Positions 44,263 to 52,989 of a DNA stretch of 64,000 nucleotides are shown in pieces (the first letter of the stretch is position 1; the number at the start of each line of letters is the position of its first letter). The stretch lies in contig NZ_CP176395.1 of the NCBI RefSeq assembly GCF_046244365.1, forward strand, positions 5,022,001 to 5,086,000, given 5' to 3'. Under the pieces are notes generated by a model, which ran no database searches, was not told where the DNA came from, and worked only from the letters and a program-made list of their open reading frames with translations. The stretch is from Paenibacillus_V sp046244365 (GTDB lineage Bacteria; Bacillota; Bacilli; Paenibacillales; NBRC-103111). Position numbers and translations under genes: made by a program.

Positions 44263-46400
44263 CGCAGCCTCACCTCCTGGTAAACTTCATTCAGGAAGTC
44301 CTTCAAATCGCTGCTAAGGCCCAAAATAACGAGCAGGAGCACGGCGAGGATGAGGAACGTCACGATGGACAGCGCCAGGTTGACGATCGTTTCTCCGACC
44401 GAGTAGTTTTGCAGCGATTGGACTTTCCAGAAAAACATAAGACCTGCCCACAGATACATCATGTTAAGGATAAAATCGTAAATCGCCAGTTCGGAATTCG
44501 TCATCATGTTGGAAATGACCGCAAGCGGGATGCCGATCAGGATAACCGGCATAAGGGCGTATGCGCTGCCGATGAACACATCCTTGAAGCGGCCTTCGCC
44601 GCGATAAATCGAGCTGACCAGGTAGTTCGAGACGACCCAGCCGAGCCAGATCAGCGCGAACTGCGCAAAATGCGAGAACATTTGAAACCGGTGCAGGTCG
44701 GTCATATTAAACGAAAAGCTGGTGTACAGCCGCATAATGAGCAGAGCCGCGTAAGCGCAGGCCAGGACGGCAAACGCGCTCCAATAGCTTCCTTTGTTCT
44801 CGTAACGCAGAGCGGTGAAGCCGTCGATCGGATGCTTCAGCATGTAGAACATATGGCGGAACTGCACGGCGGCCGAGTTTTGCGACCGTTTGCGGTGCTT
44901 CCAGGCGTACCGCCATTTGGTTTTGCGGGTTAGCCGTTCGAACAAGGCAAGTCCGATGACGAGAACGAGCGCGCTGGTAGCCAGCAGCGAGAAATGTTTC
45001 TGGAACCAATTCAGCCGGATTTGCCAAAACGCATTGGAAAATCCTTTGTGGTCTTCGGCGCGTTTGAACAAATCGCGGGCTTCCTCATAGTTGCCCTGCT
45101 TGTAGGCGGCTTTGGCGAGACCGAGTATGGCCGGCGAGAAGTTGGCGTTCAGACGGAGCACCTCGCGCCACGGGCCTTCGCTTTCTTCGTAACGACCGGC
45201 AAGCGTCAGCTTGTTCGCCTCGTTCACTTTTTGGCCGAATTCCGACAGTCTGAACATTTGCACGACGCCTTCCTGGCCGTCCAGCAAATACAGGTCGTTT
45301 CGCGAGCTGGCGTCGATGGCGACCGGACTTTTCATCAGCCCGAGCTGTGTGGCGCTAGCCGAGGAAGGGCCTGCCCAGAAGAACAGCAGGTTTCCGTTTG
45401 CGTCGTACTGATTGATATAGTTATAGGAAGAGTCGATTGCTGTGATGTTGCCATTCGAGTCGACGGCCAGGTCGACCAGCTGCGGCGAAACTTGACCGCT
45501 GGTAGCAAACTTAACGTCCATTCTCCGGACTTCGCCGTATACGTTCGTATCGCTCTTGAGCAGGTTCATGCCGCGGATGCTCAGCTTTTTGATCTGATTG
45601 CTTTTGATGCCCTGCCCGGACGTAGTCGTGTACAGGAAGCCGTCGTCGTCCACCGCCACGCTGCTGATGGCGCCGGGGAGCTTGCTGATCTCGTTCGCGT
45701 ACATCTCTTTCGTATAGAGCATCCGTTTCATCGCGTCCAGCGGTGAGAATATGGTTGCGTTGGCTCCGTAGAAGCTTTGGAAGTTACCTTCCGGATCGAG
45801 CTGCAGCAGCCCCTGGTAGCCGCCGAGTACGGCGATGTACAGAAAGCCGCGTTTATCGACGACGAGCCGGGTCGGATCGTATTTGAACGACTCCGGAATG
45901 AAGCGGGAAGACGGTCTGCCGTACGCCTTCACCGTTCCGTCCTTATTCACGCGCACAATCCGCTGGTTGCCGGTGTCGGCGATGTAGACGATGCCGTCGT
46001 CTGTGACGAATACGCCTTCGGGCTTGCTCAGCGGTTTATCGTTTACCGTAACCTGGATGTAACGAATCCATTTGCCGCTCGCGTCGAATTGCACGATCCG
46101 GTTATTGCCGGTATCGGCCACGTAGATGTTATCGCTTTTGTCGATAAAAAGATCCTTCGGGTTTTGCAGCGGCGAAGCTTTGACAGCTCCGGGTTTGTCT
46201 TTATCCGGCACGGTTAAATCTTTGCCGAACATGCCGACCGGCGTGTACGCCGGCTGCGTCCAGATCAGGCGCCCTTGCTTCTCCTTCGAGTTCGTCCAGT
46301 ACGGCACTTCCGCGAATGCGGTCATCGGCATAGCCGCGGCGGAAACGGCGAAAATCAGGACGAGAAGCATCAGGAGCCGCCGTTTTTTGTTCAGGTTCAT
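44259..46400 (-). CDS. NHL-repeat / TPR / Yip1 membrane protein
   Basis: 713 residues with GGAGG before the ATG. A signal peptide (about 1-30) is followed by an extracellular NHL beta-propeller (about 75-390; repeated DKSDNIYVADTGNNRIVQFD and VTDDGIVYIADTGNQRIVRV units), a short TPR-like stretch (about 395-450; ILGLAKAAYKQGNYEEARDL), one membrane segment near 470, a basic loop, and a C-terminal Yip1 domain with about five membrane segments (540-700). This unusual combination suggests a surface sensor or scaffold that couples sugar binding to the membrane complex. Confidence 0.8.
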   Translation of the reverse strand: MNLNKKRRLLMLLVLIFAVSAAAMPMTAFAEVPYWTNSKEKQGRLIWTQPAYTPVGMFGKDLTVPDKDKPGAVKASPLQNPKDLFIDKSDNIYVADTGNNRIVQFDASGKWIRYIQVTVNDKPLSKPEGVFVTDDGIVYIADTGNQRIVRVNKDGTVKAYGRPSSRFIPESFKYDPTRLVVDKRGFLYIAVLGGYQGLLQLDPEGNFQSFYGANATIFSPLDAMKRMLYTKEMYANEISKLPGAISSVAVDDDGFLYTTTSGQGIKSNQIKKLSIRGMNLLKSDTNVYGEVRRMDVKFATSGQVSPQLVDLAVDSNGNITAIDSSYNYINQYDANGNLLFFWAGPSSASATQLGLMKSPVAIDASSRNDLYLLDGQEGVVQMFRLSEFGQKVNEANKLTLAGRYEESEGPWREVLRLNANFSPAILGLAKAAYKQGNYEEARDLFKRAEDHKGFSNAFWQIRLNWFQKHFSLLATSALVLVIGLALFERLTRKTKWRYAWKHRKRSQNSAAVQFRHMFYMLKHPIDGFTALRYENKGSYWSAFAVLACAYAALLIMRLYTSFSFNMTDLHRFQMFSHFAQFALIWLGWVVSNYLVSSIYRGEGRFKDVFIGSAYALMPVILIGIPLAVISNMMTNSELAIYDFILNMMYLWAGLMFFWKVQSLQNYSVGETIVNLALSIVTFLILAVLLLVILGLSSDLKDFLNEVYQEVRLR

Positions 46401-46465
46401 GGTCAGACCTCCGAATCCGTCTATATATTCGGCACAAAAGCTTCAGAAGGCACGTTGCACTGCAC

Positions 46466-46575
46466 AAGGACATACATGGCCCGCTTCAGACATCTTGTTT
46501 TACGTTTCCTTGATTGTATGGGCCTTCGGGTTGTGGAAACGCAAAGCCAAAACTCGCCAGCCATGTATGTTCCTT
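46466..46575. other. Nested hairpin between two operon genes
   Basis: AAGGACATACATGGC (46466-46480) pairs with its near-complement at 46560-46575; inside it CGTTTCC (46503-46509) pairs with GGAAACG (46535-46541). It lies in the 222-base gap between the Yip1 gene and the next permease; no coding is visible there. It could be an RNA processing or partial-termination element, or a MITE remnant. Confidence 0.45.
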
Positions 46576-46622
46576 GTTCCGTTTCACTCAGCCTTTTCTG
46601 TTTCTTGTGCCGAACATAGTCC

Positions 46623-47537
46623 TTATTTAATGCCGGAATGCGCCATCGTGGCGATGACTTTCCGTTGGTAGAACAAGAAGAACAGCAGGTTAGGCAGGAA
46701 AAGGACGAGCGTTGCCGCCGCCGCCGCGCCTTGTCTCGCTACCTGGTTCGCCGCCCCGCCCAAAATGGTCTGGAGGAAAAACGGGAACGTCTTCATCGCT
46801 TCGTCCTGCATGAACAAGCGGGACGGCTCGATATTGCCCCAGGCGCTCTGGAACGTCAAGATCGCCACCGTAGCGACGGCGGGCATAATCATCGGGATGA
46901 TGATTTTGTAGAAAATGGTCCACTCGCGGGCGCCGTCCATCTTGGCCGCCTCCAGCAGCTCGTTCGGCACCTGGTCGACGAACTGCTTCATCAGGAACAC
47001 GCTGACCGGAGCCGCCAGGTAAGGAAGCAGATGCCCGAGATAGCTGTTCATGATGCCGAGCTTCGATACAACGAGATAGCGCGGAATCCCTACGGTCTCG
47101 CTCGCGAACATCAGGGTGAGAATGATCGTCGCGAACAAGAAGTTATGCCCAGGAAACTTGTGCTTGGACAAGGGATAAGCGCACATGGCGCTGACGACGA
47201 CGACGCCGATCACGGTGAGCGCCGTCGCCGCGACGCTGTTGAACAAATACCGGGTAACCGGCACGGCGGAGTTGCTGGACAGCGTGAACAATTCGATAAA
47301 ATTTTGCAGCGTCGGTTCCACTACGTAAATGCGCGGCGGATAAACAAACAGCTCATGGAAAGGCTTCAAGGAGTGCGAGAATATAAACACCAGCGGGATG
47401 AGCATAAAAATCGCGAGCAGCGACAGGATGAGATACAGCACTTTTTGAAAGCCGTCGATCCGATTCAGCTTGTTTTTCCGCTTGATCCGCATCGATATCC
47501 AGAGACGTTTTACCGGGTTGGTTGCGCTGACAGCCAT
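46623..47537 (-). CDS. Carbohydrate ABC transporter permease (second pair, MalG-type)
   Basis: 304 residues with six membrane segments; EAA motif LEAAKMDGAREWTIFYKIII. Its ATG abuts the stop of the preceding permease, whose end (GAGGTGATG) supplies the ribosome binding site. Together they form a second complete permease pair in the operon. Confidence 0.93.
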   Translation of the reverse strand: MAVSATNPVKRLWISMRIKRKNKLNRIDGFQKVLYLILSLLAIFMLIPLVFIFSHSLKPFHELFVYPPRIYVVEPTLQNFIELFTLSSNSAVPVTRYLFNSVAATALTVIGVVVVSAMCAYPLSKHKFPGHNFLFATIILTLMFASETVGIPRYLVVSKLGIMNSYLGHLLPYLAAPVSVFLMKQFVDQVPNELLEAAKMDGAREWTIFYKIIIPMIMPAVATVAILTFQSAWGNIEPSRLFMQDEAMKTFPFFLQTILGGAANQVARQGAAAAATLVLFLPNLLFFLFYQRKVIATMAHSGIK

Positions 47538-48509
47538 TTACTCATCACCTCGACTTCCGAATAATCGGTGACTGAGCTTGTTCGCCGCATACATCATGAT
47601 CAGCAGGAACAGCGAGATCGCCGACGCGTACCCCAGTTCGAACCGGATATCCCCGTAATCGCTAATATGGCTCATAAGGACATGTCCTGCGTATTGCGGC
47701 GTCGGAGTCGTTCCCGATAAAGTCGCTCCGATCTCGCCTGCTTTAAACGTGCCCACAATCGCCAGCACCGCGCTGAACAGCATTTGCGGCTTCATGGACG
47801 GAATCGTAACATACCAGATTTCTTGCAGTCTGCTCTTGATCCCGTCGATGCGACCGGCTTCGTACAGCTCTTTGTTGACGTTCAGAATACCCGCAAGCTG
47901 AGCGAGAAAGCCGATTCCCATACTGGCCCATAGCGTAACGGCAACCATCGAGCCCATTAAATATTTGACGTCGGTGACCCAAAGAACAGGTTTGTCGATA
48001 AAGCCAAGCTGCAGAAGAATGCTGTTCAGGTAGCCGATCCGGTCGCCGTTTAGCAGCGGGAGCCAGATGGCGGCAAGCGCCGGACCCGCCACGAGCGAAG
48101 GGCTATATATGATGAGCGCGTAAACGGTTCGTGAAAACCCCGGCAGCTGCGAAATGAGCCAGGCGAGCAGGAAGGAGGCGATATAGCCTCCCGGCCCGAC
48201 AAGAATGGCGAACTTGATTGTATTCGGCAGCGCGTGCTTCAGAAAGATCAAGTCTTGCGACAGCAAATACAGAAAGTTTTGCCAACCGACGAAGCGCGGC
48301 GGCTGCAGCCCATTGAAGTACGTAAAGCTCAGCAGAATCGCCACGATAATCGGAACCAAAATAAACAACGTAAAGCAGATGACGAATGGCGCAATAAACA
48401 GATAAGACCATCGATAGGACCAGATCAGCTTTCTATAGCTCGTCAACCGTGCTCCGTATCCCGGTTTCAGGTTCAAGGGCACGGAAACGTCGCTTTTACT
48501 TGTTGACAA
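47538..48509 (-). CDS. Sugar ABC transporter permease (second pair, MalF-type)
   Basis: 323 residues, six membrane segments after a cytoplasmic N-terminus. EAA motif variant YEAGRIDGIKSRLQEIWYVT. Overlaps the binding-protein gene by 14 bases. By position this pair is the direct partner of the large binding protein. Confidence 0.93.
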   Translation of the reverse strand: MSTSKSDVSVPLNLKPGYGARLTSYRKLIWSYRWSYLFIAPFVICFTLFILVPIIVAILLSFTYFNGLQPPRFVGWQNFLYLLSQDLIFLKHALPNTIKFAILVGPGGYIASFLLAWLISQLPGFSRTVYALIIYSPSLVAGPALAAIWLPLLNGDRIGYLNSILLQLGFIDKPVLWVTDVKYLMGSMVAVTLWASMGIGFLAQLAGILNVNKELYEAGRIDGIKSRLQEIWYVTIPSMKPQMLFSAVLAIVGTFKAGEIGATLSGTTPTPQYAGHVLMSHISDYGDIRFELGYASAISLFLLIMMYAANKLSHRLFGSRGDE

Positions 48510-51507
48510 ATCGGTCCACCCCTTCCCACGGTTTGGTTACTTGAGGCAGGTCAAGCGTATGCAGCACAGTGCCGTCTGGCGCGATGAAGCCGAATTCTTG
48601 TTCTTTCCGCACCATCTCGCGGTCGATATTCACAACGGCTTCCTCCAGCGACTCGCGGTAGTTCATGCCATCGACGACCGTCCGGTTCCAGGCGTTGTTC
48701 AGTTCCCTCGTCACGAAGTAAGCGCCCGGCGGATTGGCCATTTCTTTATACCATTTCCACTGCTCGAGAATGACGTTGCGATCATCTTTCGACCACGGAA
48801 GCCTTGTGAACGCTTCGACATTGGCGGTAGGCCAGCGGAAGGTGATGCCGTTGAACGATTCGAGATCCATGCCGTACCGCTCCTGCGTATCGGCCGAGAG
48901 CAGCCATTTCATATAGTCCCACGCTGCATCTTTTCTTTGCGAATCCTTGTACATAAACGCCGACGTTTGACCGCCTGAGGACCAGCGCGCGACCGTGCCG
49001 TCCGCTTGCTTGATACCTGGCAGCGGAGCGATGCCCCACCATCCGGCCAGTTCGGGAGCCGCTGCGGACAACTGGATGTAAGTCGTATAGTCGGCAATGC
49101 CGATCGGCATATAGCCTTTACGGAAATGCTGGTAGAAGTTCGGGACGCTCTTCTCCAAATCATAAATGTTGAACAGGTCGGTCCATTGCTTGAAGCCCTT
49201 GAACGCCTCCGGCGTACTCAGCGCCGTTTGCATGCCGTTCTTGGTAAAGAAGTCGGCGCCGTTCTGATAGAGGAACGTAATGAAGTCGTTTGTCGGAACG
49301 TAGAAATTGTAGCCGTTCTGCTGCAGTGTCGGCAGCATTTCGTACACGTCGTCCCATGTGTTAGGAATGCTCAGTCTGAGCTGCTGCATAATATCTTTCC
49401 GGTAGAACATCACTTTGAATTGCTGGGTTTCCGGCAGCGCGTAGTATCCTTTGTTATAGAAGAAGGGCATAAGCGAGCCGGGTGCAAACTGGTTCTTGAT
49501 TTGCTCGAAATCCGGAAACTCGCTTAAATCCTGAAGCGCGCCCCGCATCGCGAAGTCGATCGATTTGTCCTGCGGCTGTCCGAGCACGAGATCGGGTGTA
49601 ATCCCTGCGGCGTTCGCATAAATCAGCAGGTTTTCATCGGCCAGCAGGTTGACTTTGACCCGAACGCCGGTCTGCGGCGTGTACAGCTCGTCGCTAAGCT
49701 CCTGCAGCAGGTTGACAAAATCGCGGCCGCGGGCGACCCACACGTTAAGCGCATCCTGATCGAGATCGGTAATGTCCTCTTTCTTGATGAAGGACAAGAA
49801 GAAATTTGTAATGGCCGATTTCGTTTTCTGGAAGAAGCTTGCTTCCATCTTCGGCATATTGGCGCCGACCGGAACGATATAAAACTGATCGAGCTGGAGC
49901 GGGGACTTGACCAGCGTTTCGCGCATGCCGCCGATTTTTTCCTGCAGACTTGCGATTTCATCCATGTAATACGGAATTTCGTTCGGATAGCGCAAGTAAC
50001 TGTCCAGGTCCCGTTCGACGCTCTGGATCGTCTGGTACACGTTATCCGGCTTGCCGTTCGCTTGCAGCTGCGCCTCGGCCATGACGACCAATCGCTCGCG
50101 CACCGCTTTCAGCTTCTCTGGCAATTCGGGAAATTCCTCTGTGATTTTCCATGTACGGTTTACGTCGACGACGGCGCCTGTCAACGCTTTTAATTCGGCT
50201 GTTATTTCGCGAAGCAGATTGGTCGTTTCCTCGGCTTGCATGATGACAGTCTGGAAAGGCGAAGAGGTCGCCGTCATCGCGATCGTATGCTTGCCTTTGG
50301 CCAAATGAAATTCGAACGGCTTGCCCGACTCGTCGGAAAGCGTTAACCCTTTCCAGTTGGACGCGAACGGAAATTTATATTCCAGCAGTTCGCGGAACGG
50401 AATTTCGCCGTCGATGCGGACCGTCCGGTAAGCAGCCATGTTTGTCAGCGTATTTTGGAGAGCGCGCATGGCGATTTTATAACGTCCGGTTTCCGGTACC
50501 TCGAACGTCCAAGATACGGACTGACCGCCGGTTTGCCAACGGGCGCCTCCTACCGTATTGAACCGTTCTTCCCCCTGGGACAACGGGACAGACAGCGGGT
50601 CCTTGTTCACGACCATTTGAATGGCGACGTCATTTTTACTGCTCATTTCCTCAGCCTGGAAATTCACAATTTTGCCTGAAGCGGCTTTCGTTTCCGGCAA
50701 TTTCGTGGCGTATTGCTTGTAATCGGCGAGCGGCTGCGGAGGAGCGATTCCAAGCGAGGCAATCGCAATCGGCTCGCTGCCGGCAAGCCGGATCGTATGC
50801 TCGCCTGCCGTCATATAAAACGTTAACGGCTCGCTGTACGCATTGAGGGAATCCCGGAACGGTTCGTCCAGCCACTCGTTTATGGCGACCGACCGCGGCC
50901 GGATGTCGTCATCCTTGAAGTCCCGCTTGATCGGCAACTCGTCCTTGAACAATCTGCGGAAGACGACCGCTCTCGCTTCGCGGAACGGGAACTCGCCGTC
51001 GACGGTGACGGCCAGCTGCACCGGTCTGCGGTTCAAGGAGGAGGTACTGCCTGGATCGTATGGATGATATTGCAGATTCATCTGGTACAGCCCGGCTTGA
51101 TCAACGCGAACCCGGTATTCGATCCAGTTGTCGCGTTCGCTATTCCAGAGCAGCACGTTGCTTTTTCCCTCATAGGAACCTATTTGTGCTTGCTTAGGCT
51201 CCGATTGGCCGGAAATATCGCCGCCGTTGATCTTATATGCTGCGGTCCCGGGTGTGTAGCCTTTTGCGGTCCAGTCGGCCCGCGTTTGGGCGAAATAGGG
51301 CTCGAATTTGCCGAATATGCCTCTCGCGGTCAAGCTGTCCGGCTTGGCCGCTGCCGAATCGTTCGGCGTGTTCGCCGCCGCCGGGGCGGCGAATGCCCGC
51401 TGCAGCTGCAGCGGCGAAGGAGCGACGAAACCGGGACCGAGCAGGACGGACATCGCGAGGACGACGGCTGCGATCGCCCGTTTATTTTTGCTGCGCGTAC
51501 GTTGCAA
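48496..51507 (-). CDS. Giant extracellular solute-binding protein with N-terminal beta-sandwich domains
   Basis: 1003 residues, twice the normal size. A Sec signal (about 1-40; cleavage after QRAFA) with no lipobox Cys. Residues about 60-270 and 280-430 look like two carbohydrate-binding-type beta sandwiches (DNWIEYRVRVDQAGLYQMNL; VSWTFEVPETGRYKIAMRAL), each ending in a GKHTI/GEHTI strand. A helical part (430-570) is followed by a type-1 solute-binding domain from about 600 (VRVKVNLLADENLLIYANAA, IPNTWDDVYEMLPTLQQNGY, DYMKWLLSADTQERYGMD). It would bind a large or decorated oligosaccharide; how it stays at the cell without a lipid anchor is unclear. Followed by its permeases. Confidence 0.85.
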   Translation of the reverse strand: MQRTRSKNKRAIAAVVLAMSVLLGPGFVAPSPLQLQRAFAAPAAANTPNDSAAAKPDSLTARGIFGKFEPYFAQTRADWTAKGYTPGTAAYKINGGDISGQSEPKQAQIGSYEGKSNVLLWNSERDNWIEYRVRVDQAGLYQMNLQYHPYDPGSTSSLNRRPVQLAVTVDGEFPFREARAVVFRRLFKDELPIKRDFKDDDIRPRSVAINEWLDEPFRDSLNAYSEPLTFYMTAGEHTIRLAGSEPIAIASLGIAPPQPLADYKQYATKLPETKAASGKIVNFQAEEMSSKNDVAIQMVVNKDPLSVPLSQGEERFNTVGGARWQTGGQSVSWTFEVPETGRYKIAMRALQNTLTNMAAYRTVRIDGEIPFRELLEYKFPFASNWKGLTLSDESGKPFEFHLAKGKHTIAMTATSSPFQTVIMQAEETTNLLREITAELKALTGAVVDVNRTWKITEEFPELPEKLKAVRERLVVMAEAQLQANGKPDNVYQTIQSVERDLDSYLRYPNEIPYYMDEIASLQEKIGGMRETLVKSPLQLDQFYIVPVGANMPKMEASFFQKTKSAITNFFLSFIKKEDITDLDQDALNVWVARGRDFVNLLQELSDELYTPQTGVRVKVNLLADENLLIYANAAGITPDLVLGQPQDKSIDFAMRGALQDLSEFPDFEQIKNQFAPGSLMPFFYNKGYYALPETQQFKVMFYRKDIMQQLRLSIPNTWDDVYEMLPTLQQNGYNFYVPTNDFITFLYQNGADFFTKNGMQTALSTPEAFKGFKQWTDLFNIYDLEKSVPNFYQHFRKGYMPIGIADYTTYIQLSAAAPELAGWWGIAPLPGIKQADGTVARWSSGGQTSAFMYKDSQRKDAAWDYMKWLLSADTQERYGMDLESFNGITFRWPTANVEAFTRLPWSKDDRNVILEQWKWYKEMANPPGAYFVTRELNNAWNRTVVDGMNYRESLEEAVVNIDREMVRKEQEFGFIAPDGTVLHTLDLPQVTKPWEGVDRFVNK

Positions 51508-51630
51508 GGGAGATCCTCCTTCCTTCCTACATCAGAAAATATAAGCTACGCATATATCTGTGCTGATTTCGCTAGGGCGTGTCTGAATACTCCGAGGGGA
51601 GCAGATTTTGCCGAATTTTTTTATCCTTGA

Positions 51631-52755
51631 TTACGAATCGGTAAGCCGCACTCCGCTATCCCGATCGAAGAACAGCGCCTTGTTCATGTCGAAGGCTACC
51701 GATACTTTCATCTCGTCGTCGTAATCGTTGCGCGGACTTGTACGCACGACAAGCGTATTCGGACCGCCGATGTCCAGATGAAGGAAGCGGTCGGCGCCCA
51801 TCAGCTCGTTAAACTTGTGTATGCCGCTGACGACGGCGTGAGGGAATGCATCGAAAACGATTTGCTCGACGCTGATATTCTCGGGACGAACGCCCAGCGT
51901 GACGACTTTGTCGATCAGCCGCTTGTCGATCAGATCTTTGGCTTTGCCTTGCGGGATTTCGAGGGAGAACCGGCTCGTGTGGAACTCGACTTTGCCGTCT
52001 TGCCGCTCTTTGAGTCTTCCGTCAATGAAATTCATCGGGGGCGAACCGATAAAGCTGGCGACGAAGGTGTTGCTCGGATTGTTGTACACTTCCTCCGGCG
52101 TATCGACCTGCTGGACGATGCCGTCCTTCATTACGACGATCCGGGAAGCCATCGTCATCGCTTCCGTCTGATCATGCGTAACGTAAATCGTTGTAACCTC
52201 GAGCTGCTTGTGCAACCGGATCAGCTCGGCGCGCATCTGCACGCGCAGCTTGGCGTCCAGGTTCGACAAAGGCTCGTCCATAAGGAACACTTCGGGATTC
52301 CGCACGATCGCGCGGCCTAGCGCGACCCGCTGGCGTTGGCCGCCGGAGAGCTGCTTCGGCTTGCGTTCCAGGTACTGCTCGATCTCGAGAACGCGCGCCG
52401 CCCGCTTAACAGCGATGTCGATCTCATGCTTCGGCATTTTGCGCAGGCGAAGGCCGAAGGCGATGTTCTCGTACACCGACATGTTCGGGTACAAGGCGTA
52501 GTTTTGGAACACCATAGCGATGTCGCGGTCTTTCGGAGGAAGGTCGTTAACCAGCACGTTGTTGATGTAAATTTCTCCCTTGCTGATGTCCTCCAGACCC
52601 GCGATCATGCGGAGCGTAGTCGATTTGCCGCAGCCCGACGGGCCGACGAACACGACGAATTCCTTGTCGTCGATTTCCAGGTTGAAATCTTTGACGACGG
52701 GCAGCTTGTCTTTGCCGTAATGCTTGTAGACGTGGTTGAACAAGATTCGCGACAT
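51631..52755 (-). CDS. Sugar ABC transporter ATP-binding protein (MsmX/UgpC-type)
   Basis: 374 residues. Walker A FVGPSGCGKST, Q-loop VFQNYALYPNMSVYENI, signature LSGGQRQRVALGRAI, Walker B VFLMDEPLSNLDAKL, H-loop YVTHDQTEAM, then the C-terminal OB-type regulatory domain of MalK/MsmX proteins. Only ATPase gene in the cluster, so it may energise both permease pairs. Its promoter carries a probable cre site. A 123-base gap separates it from the binding protein gene. Confidence 0.95.
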   Translation of the reverse strand: MSRILFNHVYKHYGKDKLPVVKDFNLEIDDKEFVVFVGPSGCGKSTTLRMIAGLEDISKGEIYINNVLVNDLPPKDRDIAMVFQNYALYPNMSVYENIAFGLRLRKMPKHEIDIAVKRAARVLEIEQYLERKPKQLSGGQRQRVALGRAIVRNPEVFLMDEPLSNLDAKLRVQMRAELIRLHKQLEVTTIYVTHDQTEAMTMASRIVVMKDGIVQQVDTPEEVYNNPSNTFVASFIGSPPMNFIDGRLKERQDGKVEFHTSRFSLEIPQGKAKDLIDKRLIDKVVTLGVRPENISVEQIVFDAFPHAVVSGIHKFNELMGADRFLHLDIGGPNTLVVRTSPRNDYDDEMKVSVAFDMNKALFFDRDSGVRLTDS

Positions 52756-52786
52756 AAGCCGGATACCCCCTTTAGAATGGATGAAA

Positions 52787-52822
52787 AGAAAGCGTTTGCG
52801 AATCGTTATATTCTTTATTATA
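52787..52822 (-). promoter_or_regulatory. Probable promoter -10 and CcpA cre site before the ATPase gene
   Basis: On the minus strand a -10 TATAAT (52817-52822) is followed about 15 bases later by CGCAAACGCTTTCT (52787-52800), which agrees with the cre core (TG-N-AA-N-CG-N-T-N-N-CA) except at its outer bases. The position just below the start of transcription fits glucose repression. The -35 is weak. Confidence 0.5.
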
Positions 52823-52877
52823 AGAATCCGCTGTGAAGTTTTTGTGAGGAAAACGGGATTAGATTAATGCAAACAAA

Positions 52878-52904
52878 ACCAGCCCCTTGTTTGTGAGGCT
52901 GGCT
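52878..52904 (-). terminator. Intrinsic terminator after the beta-propeller gene
   Basis: CCAGCC (52879-52884) pairs with GGCTGG (52897-52902); on the minus strand the stem is followed by TTTTGTTTGC. It ends the 57.6-53.0 kb transcript ahead of the ATPase promoter. Confidence 0.65.
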
Positions 52905-52989
52905 CTTACCACTTTTGATAATCGTTATGCCGGCTACACCGCCCGAATCTCTGCTTCTGATAACCCGGATGCAACCTCAGCGCTAGAAA

